The notes: generated by a model from the letters alone, not told the origin. A DNA stretch of 25,897 bases from CAMQVM01 sp044433365 (GCA_044433365.1 JAWXTR010000035.1:1-25897), one strand, 5' to 3'; shown: positions 13,764-21,997, numbered from the stretch's first letter. Numbers and translations: made by a program.

Positions 13764-14993
13764 TTATTTCTTTTTAATTAAGCCAAGTGTGTGACCCATA
13801 AACTCCTCTTTAGCCTCTAAATATCGTAGGCTATGAGGGTTTGGAGCGATAATAATTGGCACATTTTCAACAATTTTCAATCCATAACCCTCTAGCGAAG
13901 CACGTTTTTGAGGATTATTTGTAAGTAGTCGGATATTTCTAACGCCAAGTTCTCTCAATATAGATGCTCCAACTCCGTAATCTCTATCATCTGCACCAAA
14001 ACCTAGATGAAGGTTTGCATCGATTGTATTCATTCCCTCTTCTTGAAGTTTGTAGGCGTGCATTTTATTGAAAATACCTATACCACGACCCTCTTGATTA
14101 AGATACACAATCACACCTTTACCCTCTTTCTCAATCATCTTCATCGAATTTTTTAGCTGTCCGCCACAGTCGCAACGACATGAGCCAAATACATCGCCAG
14201 TAAGGCATGAAGAGTGCATCCTAACAAGAATTGGTTCGTCCTCGCTCCATGAGCCTTTAACAAGTGCTAGATGTTCGTTGTGGTCAGAGCTTTGTCTGAA
14301 AGGTATTGCTCTAAAATCCCCAATTTCGGTAGGAAGTTGAGCTTCAATGCCACGTACAACTAAAGATTCTCTTTCAAGGCGATATCTGATTAGATCGGCG
14401 ATAGAGATGATTTTAATATTAAATTTTTTCGACACCTCCATAAGCTGTTCAAGGCGAGCCATCGTGCCATCTTCGTTCATTATTTCAACTAAAACACCAC
14501 CAGGTTTTAAACCTGCTAATTTAGTAAGGTCAACGACAGCTTCAGTGTGTCCTGGACGACGAAGTACCCCTTTGTCTTGTGCTAAAAGTGGGAAAATATG
14601 ACCAGGACGACCTAAATCCTCTGGTTTTGTGTTTTCGTCCACAAGAGCATTAAGAGTTTTTGCTCTATCTTCTGCACTAATGCCTGTAGTGCAGCCGTTA
14701 GTAAGAAGATCTACCGATACTGTAAATGGAGTGCTATGAAGAGAGGTGTTGTCGCTTACCATAAAATCAAGATTTAACTCTTGACAACGCTTACGAGTAA
14801 GCGGAGCACAGATAAGACCACGACCGTAGCGAGCCATAAAGTTTACAATTTCGGTTGTGATAGTTTCAGCTGCTGCAATAAAATCGCCTTCGTTCTCTCT
14901 ATCTTCATCGTCAACGCATATTAATAGTTTACCAGCTCTTAAATCCTCTAAAGCCTCTTCTATACTGTTTAGTTTAATTTTTTCTTTTTCCAT
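13764..14993 (-). CDS. ribBA: RibBA, riboflavin synthesis
   Basis: The 409-residue fusion carries out the two entry steps of riboflavin synthesis. The N-terminal half (about 1-205) is 3,4-dihydroxy-2-butanone 4-phosphate synthase with DDEDRENEGDF (28-38), GRPGHIFPL and RRPGHTEAVVDL. The C-terminal half is GTP cyclohydrolase II with RMHSSCLTGDVFGSCRCDCG, holding the three zinc-binding cysteines, then QEGRGIGI and TNNPQKRASLEGYG. All residues expected for both activities are present. It lies 27 bases after lptG on the same strand and is probably cotranscribed with it. No FMN riboswitch was recognised in the short gap before it. Confidence 0.96.
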   Translation of the reverse strand: MEKEKIKLNSIEEALEDLRAGKLLICVDDEDRENEGDFIAAAETITTEIVNFMARYGRGLICAPLTRKRCQELNLDFMVSDNTSLHSTPFTVSVDLLTNGCTTGISAEDRAKTLNALVDENTKPEDLGRPGHIFPLLAQDKGVLRRPGHTEAVVDLTKLAGLKPGGVLVEIMNEDGTMARLEQLMEVSKKFNIKIISIADLIRYRLERESLVVRGIEAQLPTEIGDFRAIPFRQSSDHNEHLALVKGSWSEDEPILVRMHSSCLTGDVFGSCRCDCGGQLKNSMKMIEKEGKGVIVYLNQEGRGIGIFNKMHAYKLQEEGMNTIDANLHLGFGADDRDYGVGASILRELGVRNIRLLTNNPQKRASLEGYGLKIVENVPIIIAPNPHSLRYLEAKEEFMGHTLGLIKKK

Positions 14994-15020
14994 CTTTTTA
15001 TAAATATTTATAGGGAATTT

Positions 15021-16517
15021 TTATTTCTCTGTTTTTATCTTTTTAAATATTGATTTATATACGTTTATTATAGGTGAAGCAATAACTAAAGCCACTGCTA
15101 CTACCTTTTTAATTTTATTGGTGTATGTATCCGCATCCATCAAAGGTGAGTCGGTTGTAGATTTGTAGGTCAAAAATATCGCTAATGGAGCTAATATAAA
15201 GGAGGATAGCCACATACCTGCAAATGGAACCCATGCCCCATCGCTAACGAGCTTTTTGCCTATCATTGTAATAATGTAGTAGAAAACAAAAAACAGAACC
15301 GATATTACGATTGGTAATCCAAGCCCTCCTTTCCGAATAATAGCCCCTAATGGTGCGCCAATTAAGAAAAATATGATAATTGAGACAGGAAGTGATAGTT
15401 TTTCGTGCATACTAATATATGTATCGTAGAGTTTCATTGTCGACGAACGTATATTGTCGTGTTCACCATTAATATAGTAGCGCATATTTGTTAAAGAGGT
15501 GGATGCCATCTTCAAGATTTCACTTTTGCGCTCAATCGAAAGGGTGTCGAACGCTATTGTTTGTCTGTCTACCTCAAACACCTTTAGAGCGTTGATAGAG
15601 TCGTTGTTTGCAATAACAATTGTATCTTTTGAGAATAGATAATTTTTTAAAACATGGTAGGAAAATCCACTAAGTTTATCTTTTGTAACAATTTCCAATG
15701 AATCGGCATCTATAAACAGTTCTGAAAGATTCTTGGAGCCTGAACGGTCGCCAAACATATCGTTTTCGCTTCTTTCAAAATTAAAACCATCAAGTTCTAT
15801 CAAAATTTGTTGGTATGAGAATACATGGTGGCGAAGCGTAGGGTTGTCGTACCATGAGTATGAACGATTGCCCTCGTAAGTTTGTCCGTCATAGAGTTTT
15901 AACTGTAAAAAAGTCTTATCTTCATTAAGATTTATATATCCCGAATCGGCAACAATTGTGTTGGGCTTACTGCTCTCACGATTGTCGTAAATCATAATGT
16001 TTTTAAGCAGTTTTGTCTCACTATTTTGATTCTCTACACGAATAGCAATATTTGGAATACCATCAAAAAATACCCCATCTTTAAACTCTATCTGTTGTCG
16101 TTGTTGTCGAATATCAAAAAGCAGAGAGTTCATCTTTTCGAATGAGTATGGTACATAATTATTGATTACAAAGAAGCTAACGCAGGCTATAACTGCGGCA
16201 ACACCTACGATAGGTCGGATAATTCTCTGAAGCGAAATACCTGCTGCTTTAAGAGCTAGAAGCTCGTTGTTCTCACCTAAATTCCCCATTGTCATAATGG
16301 CTGCAAGTAGAGTAGCAAGTGGTAGACCCATAGGGATTAGAGTGCTAGTGGCATAAAATATTAGCTCTAAAATCGCAGAAAATGGTAAACCACGCCCAAC
16401 TAACTCATCTATATATCTCCAAAGGAAATTTAGCATAAGTATGAAGGTTACGATAAAAAAGGTCATAACCATCGGACCTAAGTATGATTTTAATATAAAT
16501 TTATTTAATGTCTTCAT
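15021..16517 (-). CDS. LptF/LptG-type permease
   Basis: This 498-residue protein belongs to the YjgP/YjgQ (LptF/LptG) family, the inner-membrane subunits that with LptB2 extract lipopolysaccharide and pass it to LptC/LptA. The layout is typical. Membrane helices near the N-terminus are MVMTFFIVTFILMLNFLWRY, LIFYATSTLIPMGLPLATLL and IVGVAAVIACVSFFVINNYV. A large periplasmic region follows (about 125-370) with the jellyroll-like part IRVENQNSETKLLKNIMIYD. Three more helices come near the C-terminus (LPVSIIIFFLIGAPLGAII, GLPIVISVLFFVFYYIITMI, FAGMWLSSFILAPLAIFL), then a short basic tail. Whether it is the F or G subunit cannot be said; a single such gene is seen here. Confidence 0.9.
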   Translation of the reverse strand: MKTLNKFILKSYLGPMVMTFFIVTFILMLNFLWRYIDELVGRGLPFSAILELIFYATSTLIPMGLPLATLLAAIMTMGNLGENNELLALKAAGISLQRIIRPIVGVAAVIACVSFFVINNYVPYSFEKMNSLLFDIRQQRQQIEFKDGVFFDGIPNIAIRVENQNSETKLLKNIMIYDNRESSKPNTIVADSGYINLNEDKTFLQLKLYDGQTYEGNRSYSWYDNPTLRHHVFSYQQILIELDGFNFERSENDMFGDRSGSKNLSELFIDADSLEIVTKDKLSGFSYHVLKNYLFSKDTIVIANNDSINALKVFEVDRQTIAFDTLSIERKSEILKMASTSLTNMRYYINGEHDNIRSSTMKLYDTYISMHEKLSLPVSIIIFFLIGAPLGAIIRKGGLGLPIVISVLFFVFYYIITMIGKKLVSDGAWVPFAGMWLSSFILAPLAIFLTYKSTTDSPLMDADTYTNKIKKVVAVALVIASPIINVYKSIFKKIKTEK

Positions 16518-16526
16518 AACTAACCG

Positions 16527-16542
16527 ACCCTTATATAAGGGT
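16527..16542. promoter_or_regulatory. Perfect 16-bp palindrome before lptG
   Basis: ACCCTTATATAAGGGT is its own reverse complement and ends 10 bases from the lptG start codon. It may be a regulator-binding site or a small stem in the mRNA leader close to the ribosome entry site. Confidence 0.5.
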
Positions 16543-16560
16543 TTAACTCTTTAAAATTTA

Positions 16561-16613
16561 GGGGAGTTCTAACCAAAAAACAGACTCGAAAATCTATTTA
16601 TTTGGAAGTTCCC
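16561..16613. repeat. Foldback repeat, family B, short copy (53 bp)
   Basis: The ends are GGGGAGTTCTAACC on the left and GGAAGTTCCC on the right, with partial pairing inward. It lies within the predicted lptG leader. Confidence 0.6.
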
Positions 16614-17029
16614 TCTATCAATCAAATAGCAATATCTTGCAATTTAATCGCTACAATTTGTCGGTATTTATAATATAATACAACGAGGCTTTCGTGCCCT
16701 TTATTGTAAACTTCTACCTAACGTTTTGCTTAATAAAACTACAAAGATATATCAAACTTTCCTTATTTCCACTTCAAATTGTGTAAAATCGTAAATCTTT
16801 ACTCTGTTTTTGTTTGTTTTTATGTGTAAGATGCTGATTATATGATTGTTGGATCTATTTTAAAAAGTTCGTATTTAAAATGTTATAAACTATAAAGTTT
16901 TAAAAGCGATTTTTATGCCTATTTGTACCTTTTGAAAAACTTTTGCGAGTTTTTAAATTTTTAAATAATTGGTAATCAGTAAATTAAAAAATTAACTTTA
17001 TCCAAAAAGGAGAAATAGTTAATGTTTGG
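16614..17029. other. AT-rich divergent intergenic region
   Basis: The space between lptG (-) and the first gene of the virion-like cassette (+) contains no convincing gene on either strand. It holds promoter candidates for both directions (16742-16749 on the minus strand and 17030-17062 on the plus strand). No tRNA, integrase or attachment-site repeat was recognised, although the matching right end would lie outside the window. Confidence 0.6.
16742..16749 (-). promoter_or_regulatory. Candidate promoter (-7) of the lptG-ribBA genes
   Basis: Read on the minus strand this is TATCTTTG, an exact TAnnTTTG match. A TTTG at 16778-16775 lies 25 bases upstream, longer than the usual spacing. The implied leader to lptG is about 220 bases and includes the foldback at 16561-16613 and the palindrome at 16527-16542. 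Confidence 0.45.
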
Positions 17030-17062
17030 TTTGCACCGTTGAGATTGCGCATTTTACATTTG
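17030..17062 (+). promoter_or_regulatory. Promoter of the virion-like cassette
   Basis: TTTG at 17030-17033, a 21-base spacer and TACATTTG at 17055-17062 match the Bacteroidota housekeeping promoter at both elements. It lies about 130 bases before the first cassette gene, so the cassette can probably be read by the host polymerase without a phage activator. Confidence 0.6.
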
Positions 17063-17195
17063 CCCTCGAAGAAAATCAGATAGATGGTATGAAAATTTTG
17101 AATTTATGAAATTTTTTTGGAATTAGGTTTTGTTTCATAAAATCCAAGATTTGCAGTTCACTTTGATTTTTTTCGAAAACCAATAATTTAATTTT

Positions 17196-18107
17196 ATGGA
17201 AAACAAAAATTTTAAACAGAAAAAGATGAAAAACAGAAAGTTTGAGTCGTTGCAGGTAGATTTTCTACCTGAAACAGAGATTAATCAATCTCAATTTAAT
17301 CAGCAAGAAGAGCAAGAGCAGCTAGAGGAGCAACTAGAAGAGCATATTGATGAGCTAAGTGAGGAGGCTATGCTTAATGACGATGAGGTGGTGTTTACCT
17401 TTATCGAACTGCTGAAAAAATTCTTGCTTGAAACAGGTTGTGAGTGTGATTTAGAAGACAAAATCGCTCTATTTTCGACAATCCTACAGAAATTAGAGAA
17501 TGACCATCTAAGTTGCATTGAGTTATCTCGTCAAAATCAGGTTATTGCGCAGACAATTGCCGATAATCCTCGATTGATGATTTTAATTCAAGAGTTAATG
17601 GATGGCACTCCAATTAGAATTGCACTTGTCAAGAGCGATTTAGTGGATGTTCACCCTTCAGCAGATGATGAGGAGTATGAGGCGTATAATATGGCAGTTG
17701 CGCAGGCTCGTGAGCAGAGAAATAGAGCAAAATATCAGGCTATTAAGCGTAAAGAGAATTGCGAGCAGTGTAGAAATGTTGCAAATGAGTTTTATGCCGA
17801 TATGGAGATTAGTGATGAGGAGGTTGCAGAGTTTGTAAAGTTTCTTGATGGAGTAATCGATGCAATTTTTGAGGCTCATATCGATAGAGAGCTTCTTGAG
17901 GTGATGTGGAAAGCCTACTCTTTTGATAAGGAGGTTAGATTTGCCAAAACTAGAGGAGTCGTAGAGGGTAAAAACATTGCAATCGAAGCGTTTAAACGTC
18001 GTAAAAAAGAGGGAATCTCAAAATTTGCCTCACAAGACAATAAAACAACTATTGTAAAAGAGGGCTATATCGAAAGATTGATGAAGCAACAATTCCCATC
18101 AAGATAG
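17196..18107 (+). CDS. Acidic protein, possible capsid scaffold
   Basis: The product has 303 residues and no signal peptide or membrane segment. The N-terminus is basic (about 1-20). A Gln/Glu-rich coiled-coil stretch follows (about 35-55, EEQEQLEEQLEEHIDELSEE), then mostly helical, acidic sequence with a core NPRLMILIQELMDGTPIRIAL. The C-terminus is basic again, with RRKKEGISKF and KEGYIERLMKQQF. Acidic helical proteins of about this size encoded directly before the major capsid gene are usually scaffolds, and the LMxLIQxLxxGxP-like core recalls scaffold-like proteins of Bacteroidota phages. No direct family match can be claimed. It starts the cassette, 125-135 bases downstream of a host-type promoter. 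An in-frame ATG at 17226 is an alternative start. Confidence 0.5.
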   Translation: MENKNFKQKKMKNRKFESLQVDFLPETEINQSQFNQQEEQEQLEEQLEEHIDELSEEAMLNDDEVVFTFIELLKKFLLETGCECDLEDKIALFSTILQKLENDHLSCIELSRQNQVIAQTIADNPRLMILIQELMDGTPIRIALVKSDLVDVHPSADDEEYEAYNMAVAQAREQRNRAKYQAIKRKENCEQCRNVANEFYADMEISDEEVAEFVKFLDGVIDAIFEAHIDRELLEVMWKAYSFDKEVRFAKTRGVVEGKNIAIEAFKRRKKEGISKFASQDNKTTIVKEGYIERLMKQQFPSR

Positions 18108-18144
18108 TTTCTAAAAACAAAAACATAATTCTGCATATTAATAG

Positions 18145-18256
18145 TTCGGTAAATTTTTTAATACAAATATTAACTAACTGCAAATTAATAAGTTAATAGT
18201 TGTGCGCCTAAATAACTAACGTATTTAAATTCAATTGTTTACAAAAGTTTACCGAA
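18145..18256. promoter_or_regulatory. Long-range inverted repeat in the capsid-gene leader
   Basis: TTCGGTAAATTTTT at 18145-18158 pairs with AAAAGTTTACCGAA at 18243-18256 with one G-U/mismatch position, enclosing 84 AT-rich bases that contain smaller repeats of TTAACTAACTGC and TTAATAGTT type. It lies in the 208-base gap before the capsid-like gene and may be a structured mRNA leader. No promoter consensus was found in the gap. Confidence 0.5.
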
Positions 18257-18315
18257 GTATTGGCATATACAACATTTTTTAAATTAATTAATTAACAACT
18301 TAAAAACAATTAAAC

Positions 18316-19770
18316 ATGAAAACAATTAACAAAATGAACAAGAAAGAAAAATCTCTATTTTTTGTAGCATCGTTTGCTGCATTAGTAATGGCTTTAACAG
18401 CTTTTTGGGGTGATGCCTCTAGTACAGGTATTGTTGTGGCATTTGCATTAGGAGCAATGCCTTTTACATCTTCAACAGTTACTGTTTCGGCAGCAGAAGA
18501 GATGGCTCCTGAGCTAAATCGTGAAGATATATCATCATCAGTGACTATGATGATGCCTTCACGTACTCCACTTGACACTATTCTTCGTCATCTAAGACGT
18601 AACAAAAGTGCATCTTCTCAAAAAATTGGCTATTACCAAGCCTCTTACAAGCCAATTATCGACACTTTAGATAGCTCTGCAACTGGCGACGGTGATTCGG
18701 CTGCTGCACCTGCTTCGTCTTTCACTCTCGATGAGGATAGCACAAAAACTTCTCTATTTATTAAGGTTATGAATACCGATATTTGGAGAGTGCACGACAC
18801 CTTTATTATGCGTGATCTTACTCTACCTGGTATTAAAGGCGAATCGGTTGCGGGCGACTCATCTTCTCACACCGATGATGTAATGTTCTTTATTCTTAGC
18901 AAATCGGGTTCTGTTTTAGAGATTATTCCGATTGGTGGTGTTAAGGGCATGAGTGCAACTACAAATTCAGGTAAGTATGTAATCCCAACATTTACTTCGG
19001 CTATTGAGTTGGTTCGTATGGGTCAGGCAAAAAGTGAGCTTGCGATTACTACCGATCCTTTTGCAATCTATCCAGAGATTAACTGGCAATATTGCCAAAA
19101 CTTTATGGCTCAAATCGAAGAATCTACATTTCATCGTTTAACAGAGAAAGATGTTACTTGGGGTTTCTCTAATTTCGAGATGGTAAATATTCTATCTATG
19201 AAGATGGAGATGGAGCTTTCGATGTTGTTTGGTCAAGGTGGTGAGTACACCTCTGGTAACGATCACACCTACTTTACACGTGGTATTACTCGTGATATTG
19301 AGAAGGTTGTTGAGTATGGTAGTGGTGGTAGCGACCGTACTGTTACTAAAGATCAATATAGCAATTGGTTAAAAGAGGTGTTTGATGGCAACAACGGTTC
19401 GTCTAATCGTGTGCTTTTTGCTGGTTCAGGTCTTATTCGTTCGCTATCTGCTGTAGATGAGTTTGAAAAAGTTATCTCTAACACAACTAAAGATTTATCG
19501 CTAGGGGTTGATGTAAGAAAGATTAACTCATACTTCGGAACTCTTGATGTTGTATTAGCTCCTCTATTTAGAGAGGCTGGTTGGGAAGATTGTGGTTTAA
19601 TTCTCGATCTTGACCATATCGTCAAACATGAATTTGTACCACTAAGTCTTACCTCTTTAGATTTAAAAAGCTCTGGGGTGAAAAATGCTGATGCTAAGGT
19701 TATTCAAGAGGTTAGTGCACTAACTCTTTGTTATCCTGATTGCCACTGTATTATCAAACCTAAGGCGTAA
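18316..19770 (+). CDS. Major-capsid-like protein with hydrophobic N-terminus
   Basis: This 484-residue protein has the pattern of HK97-fold major capsid proteins of the SU10/DUF5309-like type. The segment TPLDTILRHLRRNKSASSQ lies at the start of the mature part. The late segments are NRVLFAGSGLIRSLSAVDEF, INSYFGTLDVVLAPLFREAG and DCGLILDLDHIVKHEF, followed by a C-terminal strand pair. The first 60 residues are unusual: lysine-rich MKTINKMNKKEK, a hydrophobic helix (13-31), a second hydrophobic stretch (37-50) and a possible signal-peptidase-like VSA-A at about 57-60. They may be a removed pre-sequence or a membrane anchor. Capsid is preferred over a surface protein because of the neighbours. 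A hairpin follows the gene. Confidence 0.65.
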   Translation: MKTINKMNKKEKSLFFVASFAALVMALTAFWGDASSTGIVVAFALGAMPFTSSTVTVSAAEEMAPELNREDISSSVTMMMPSRTPLDTILRHLRRNKSASSQKIGYYQASYKPIIDTLDSSATGDGDSAAAPASSFTLDEDSTKTSLFIKVMNTDIWRVHDTFIMRDLTLPGIKGESVAGDSSSHTDDVMFFILSKSGSVLEIIPIGGVKGMSATTNSGKYVIPTFTSAIELVRMGQAKSELAITTDPFAIYPEINWQYCQNFMAQIEESTFHRLTEKDVTWGFSNFEMVNILSMKMEMELSMLFGQGGEYTSGNDHTYFTRGITRDIEKVVEYGSGGSDRTVTKDQYSNWLKEVFDGNNGSSNRVLFAGSGLIRSLSAVDEFEKVISNTTKDLSLGVDVRKINSYFGTLDVVLAPLFREAGWEDCGLILDLDHIVKHEFVPLSLTSLDLKSSGVKNADAKVIQEVSALTLCYPDCHCIIKPKA

Positions 19771-19800
19771 GCGAACTTCTAAAATCTGAATTTCGGATGT
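19771..19800. repeat. Solo end of foldback repeat family B
   Basis: GCGAACTTCTAAAATCTGAA followed by TTTCGGATG starts on the base after the capsid gene stop and matches the first 27 bases of the long copy at 10251. No second arm is seen. Confidence 0.7.
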
Positions 19801-19840
19801 AAGAATTTATTTTAATTATTGTAATAGAATTTGTCTCATT

Positions 19841-19873
19841 AGGGGTGGTTAAGTTTTGCTTCCCACCCCTTTA
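19841..19873 (+). terminator. Hairpin after the capsid-like gene
   Basis: AGGGGTGG and CCACCCCT pair around a 14-base loop, followed by TTAATTT. It lies 70 bases after the capsid-like gene and 12 bases before the next start. A leaky terminator here would give more capsid mRNA than downstream mRNA, a common need in virion operons. Confidence 0.65.
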
Positions 19874-19884
19874 ATTTAAGAATC

Positions 19885-20334
19885 ATGGTAAAAAAATATG
19901 AATCAATCAATAATCTACATCTTGTAACGACTGTAAAGGTTGATGGAAAAGATAGAGAAATTAGATTTAGGGGCGGAACGCTCACTCCTCGTAAAAATGG
20001 AACATTTGCTACGGACGATGAGCAGCTACAAAAAGCGATGGAATCGGATAGTGGTTATAATGTAAGTTTTAGAGAGTTGGTAGTTGATAAAAAAAAGGAA
20101 GATAGTCTGAAAAATAGCGACAAGGCAAAAGAGCCTGAAGTTGTGGAGTTGATAGATGTCTTTGAGGTGAGAACATTGGAGATGGCATATAGTTGGTTTC
20201 TCGATAATCTTTCACTATTTCCACGTACAGGCTTAAAATATAAGCAGATTATAAAAATAGCAAATACACACGGCTATCATTTCCCAAATTTAGAGGAAAA
20301 ACCATCTCAAATTAAGGTTATAAAGAGGGTATAG
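19885..20334 (+). CDS. Small virion-associated candidate
   Basis: The product has 149 residues and two parts. The N-terminal 70 residues look beta-rich (LVTTVKVDGKDREIRFRGGTL, then PRKNGTFATDDEQLQKAMESD), a pattern that I associate with small phage head-associated proteins. A charged linker follows (KKKEDSLKNSDKAKEPEVVEL). The C-terminus (about 105-149) is a short helical region, RTLEMAYSWFLDNLSLFPRTG and YKQIIKIANTHGYHFPNLEE, resembling HeH/LEM-type helix-turn-helix modules. The combination fits a decoration or head-completion protein encoded directly after the capsid gene. No firm family match is claimed. Confidence 0.5.
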   Translation: MVKKYESINNLHLVTTVKVDGKDREIRFRGGTLTPRKNGTFATDDEQLQKAMESDSGYNVSFRELVVDKKKEDSLKNSDKAKEPEVVELIDVFEVRTLEMAYSWFLDNLSLFPRTGLKYKQIIKIANTHGYHFPNLEEKPSQIKVIKRV

Positions 20335-20372
20335 TGCCCCCCCCTACAAAATAGTTTTAAAAAATGTAAATT

Positions 20373-20963
20373 ATGACAAGAAATGAGATTTCACAAAAAG
20401 TGCGTCAGAGAATAGATGAGGTGGGGGTTAATGAGGTTATTTCACTTAATTTTCCTATCGATCCATTTATTAATGAGGCTACAAATCAGACAATGTTTGA
20501 CTCACCAATAAATTTAGCTAGTAACGTTGTCGATTTTTCAGATTATCCGATAACACAAAATGAGGATGGCAGTGGTGAGGTTGCCTTACCCGAAAATTTC
20601 GGAAGATTGGTAGAGTTTAAGATGGAGGGTTGGAGTTACTCCATATCTACCCCAATTGTGGCAGAGGCGATTACGCTTGCTCGTCAAGCAAATCCTATAA
20701 CTAGGGGCAATCCTGCTCGACCTGTAGTACTGTTAAAAGATGATAGATTGCTATATTTTTCGGTGTGTGGGGAATATGACCATGAGATAGCTATTGCAAA
20801 GGCTCAGGTGTATAAAAAGTCGTTTGCAGATTTTCCTGATACTCTTTCAGATGCAATTTCATGGCTTACAGCAAGCAAAGTTTTGCAGGTAATGAATGAA
20901 GATGAGCTTTCTAAATCGGCACTTCAACAGTATGTCGAAATTGTTGCAAATTTTAAAAGGTAA
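20373..20963 (+). CDS. Head-tail adaptor-like protein
   Basis: The 196-residue product lacks signal or membrane segments. An N-terminal helix (MTRNEISQKVRQRIDEV) is followed by DPFINEATNQTMF, then the segment VALPENFGRLVEFKMEGWSYSI. This LPxDFxRLxxxKxxGW-like pattern is typical of adaptor (connector) proteins that dock under the portal in tailed phages. The C-terminal half contains helices such as EIAIAKAQVYKKSFADFP and SALQQYVEIVANFKR. The next gene starts 5 bases later. If the family call is right, the expected partner is a portal protein, which is not encoded in the window. The 38-base gap before it contains a run of nine C residues. Confidence 0.55.
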   Translation: MTRNEISQKVRQRIDEVGVNEVISLNFPIDPFINEATNQTMFDSPINLASNVVDFSDYPITQNEDGSGEVALPENFGRLVEFKMEGWSYSISTPIVAEAITLARQANPITRGNPARPVVLLKDDRLLYFSVCGEYDHEIAIAKAQVYKKSFADFPDTLSDAISWLTASKVLQVMNEDELSKSALQQYVEIVANFKR

Positions 20964-20968
20964 AGGTT

Positions 20969-21463
20969 ATGATAGTAGAGTATGATAAGAGTCTATTTGT
21001 AAGAAATGTAATGGAGTTTACAAATAGAGCAATAGATTTAGCTTCGGTTGAGGGGAAAGTAGATTTTTCTAAATATTACCTTACAGAGCATAGTATAAAT
21101 TGGATAGAAAAAATGTTGATTCTCTCGGAGAGTGAGGTGAGACGTTATTTAAATCATCTACTGTGCGATGATAACGAAATGGAGCGTAATGATTTAAATG
21201 TTAATAGCGATACAAGTGGAGATAACGACGATGTAATTTGTGAAAAAATTAGATTTTCGCTGATTCCCACACACCCTATTCAAACCACTCTCTTACCGCA
21301 GCTTATTGAGGATGCAATGGTTGCTTATATTGCCGAAAAATGGTGTGAAGAGAATATTATTTCTATCATTAAAGGACGTAGTTCAGCAGCTTTTTCGGAG
21401 TTAAAAAGCATCTCGTTAAAATGTGAAAATAATAGGGGCATAGCTTATCGAATTTTAAATTAA
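20969..21463 (+). CDS. Small neck/connector candidate 1
   Basis: The 164-residue product is of unknown family. The N-terminus contains FVRNVMEFTNRAIDLASVEG. An acidic, low-complexity stretch near 70-90 (DDNEMERNDLNVNSDTSGDN) is followed by FSLIPTHPIQTTLLPQL and IEDAMVAYIAEKWCEENIIS. The size, lack of export signals and place between an adaptor-like protein and baseplate-type proteins suggest a connector or tail-completion role; this is inferred. The next gene has a similar size and a similar late helix (FAFQYIIEYVVNVWAEMGD), so the two may be distant paralogues. It is tightly packed with its neighbours (5 bases before, 12 bases after). Confidence 0.55.
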   Translation: MIVEYDKSLFVRNVMEFTNRAIDLASVEGKVDFSKYYLTEHSINWIEKMLILSESEVRRYLNHLLCDDNEMERNDLNVNSDTSGDNDDVICEKIRFSLIPTHPIQTTLLPQLIEDAMVAYIAEKWCEENIISIIKGRSSAAFSELKSISLKCENNRGIAYRILN

Positions 21464-21475
21464 TAGTTGCAAAAT

Positions 21476-21997
21476 ATGGTTTCAATAAAAGATGATAAAA
21501 TAGAGTATTTATGGCTAAATGAATTGATAGTCGATAGATCTGTAGCTGAGTCGCTACTATACTCTAAAAAAATGGATGATAAGAGCATTGAAAATAACAC
21601 ACTTTCTAAGTATGATACAATTTTTTTCAATAATGAAATTGAAAAGGCAGTTAGAGAGTTAGCAAAGATATTTATGAAATATAACCTATTACTACCCAAA
21701 TCGCTATTCTATAATAGAGATGGTTACTATGAGGGTAAGGTTTCAGGTTTGGCAATTGATATATATGTAGATGCTCTTGGTAATCAATTATACGATATGA
21801 TAGTTGTTGACACTATCGATGACTTTGCTTTTCAATATATTATAGAGTATGTGGTCAATGTTTGGGCTGAAATGGGCGATGTAGATTATGTGGCTATCAA
21901 GACAAAAGAGCAATTGGCTAATATATCTGAAAATATAGAAAATCTGATTGTGCAGATAAAAAATTCTCGATACAGAAGAAGTTTTACTGTTAGCTAA
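21476..21997 (+). CDS. Small neck/connector candidate 2
   Basis: From the ATG at 21476 the product has 173 residues; a TTG nine bases earlier is a less likely start. The sequence is acidic and mostly helical, without signal peptide or membrane segment. Recognisable stretches are FNNEIEKAVRELAKIFMKYN, GYYEGKVSGLAIDIYVDALG and YIIEYVVNVWAEMGD, with a charged C-terminal helix ending KNSRYRRSFTVS. No family was recognised. Its place and packing with the genes on both sides support a structural role in the same particle. Confidence 0.5.
   Translation: MVSIKDDKIEYLWLNELIVDRSVAESLLYSKKMDDKSIENNTLSKYDTIFFNNEIEKAVRELAKIFMKYNLLLPKSLFYNRDGYYEGKVSGLAIDIYVDALGNQLYDMIVVDTIDDFAFQYIIEYVVNVWAEMGDVDYVAIKTKEQLANISENIENLIVQIKNSRYRRSFTVS

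Noticed and set aside
14994..15020. FMN riboswitch upstream of ribBA
   Set aside because: Only 27 bases separate ribBA from lptG, far too few, and no conserved riboswitch sequence was recognised in the lptG leader.
17022..17042. Six-codon reading frame (MFGLHR) after an AGGAG-like sequence, as a possible leader peptide
   Set aside because: It overlaps the -33 element of the better promoter at 17030-17062, so it would not be in that transcript. Bacteroidota rarely rely on such ribosome sites, and nothing else supports it.
17300..17518. Minus-strand frame rich in Ser and Cys
   Set aside because: It is the antisense of the Gln/Glu-rich coiled coil of the gene at 17196 and has no independent support.
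20335..20372. Run of nine C residues before the adaptor-like gene as a phase-variation tract
   Set aside because: It lies just after the upstream stop codon and outside any reading frame; it might affect spacing, but there is no promoter at this point to be switched.
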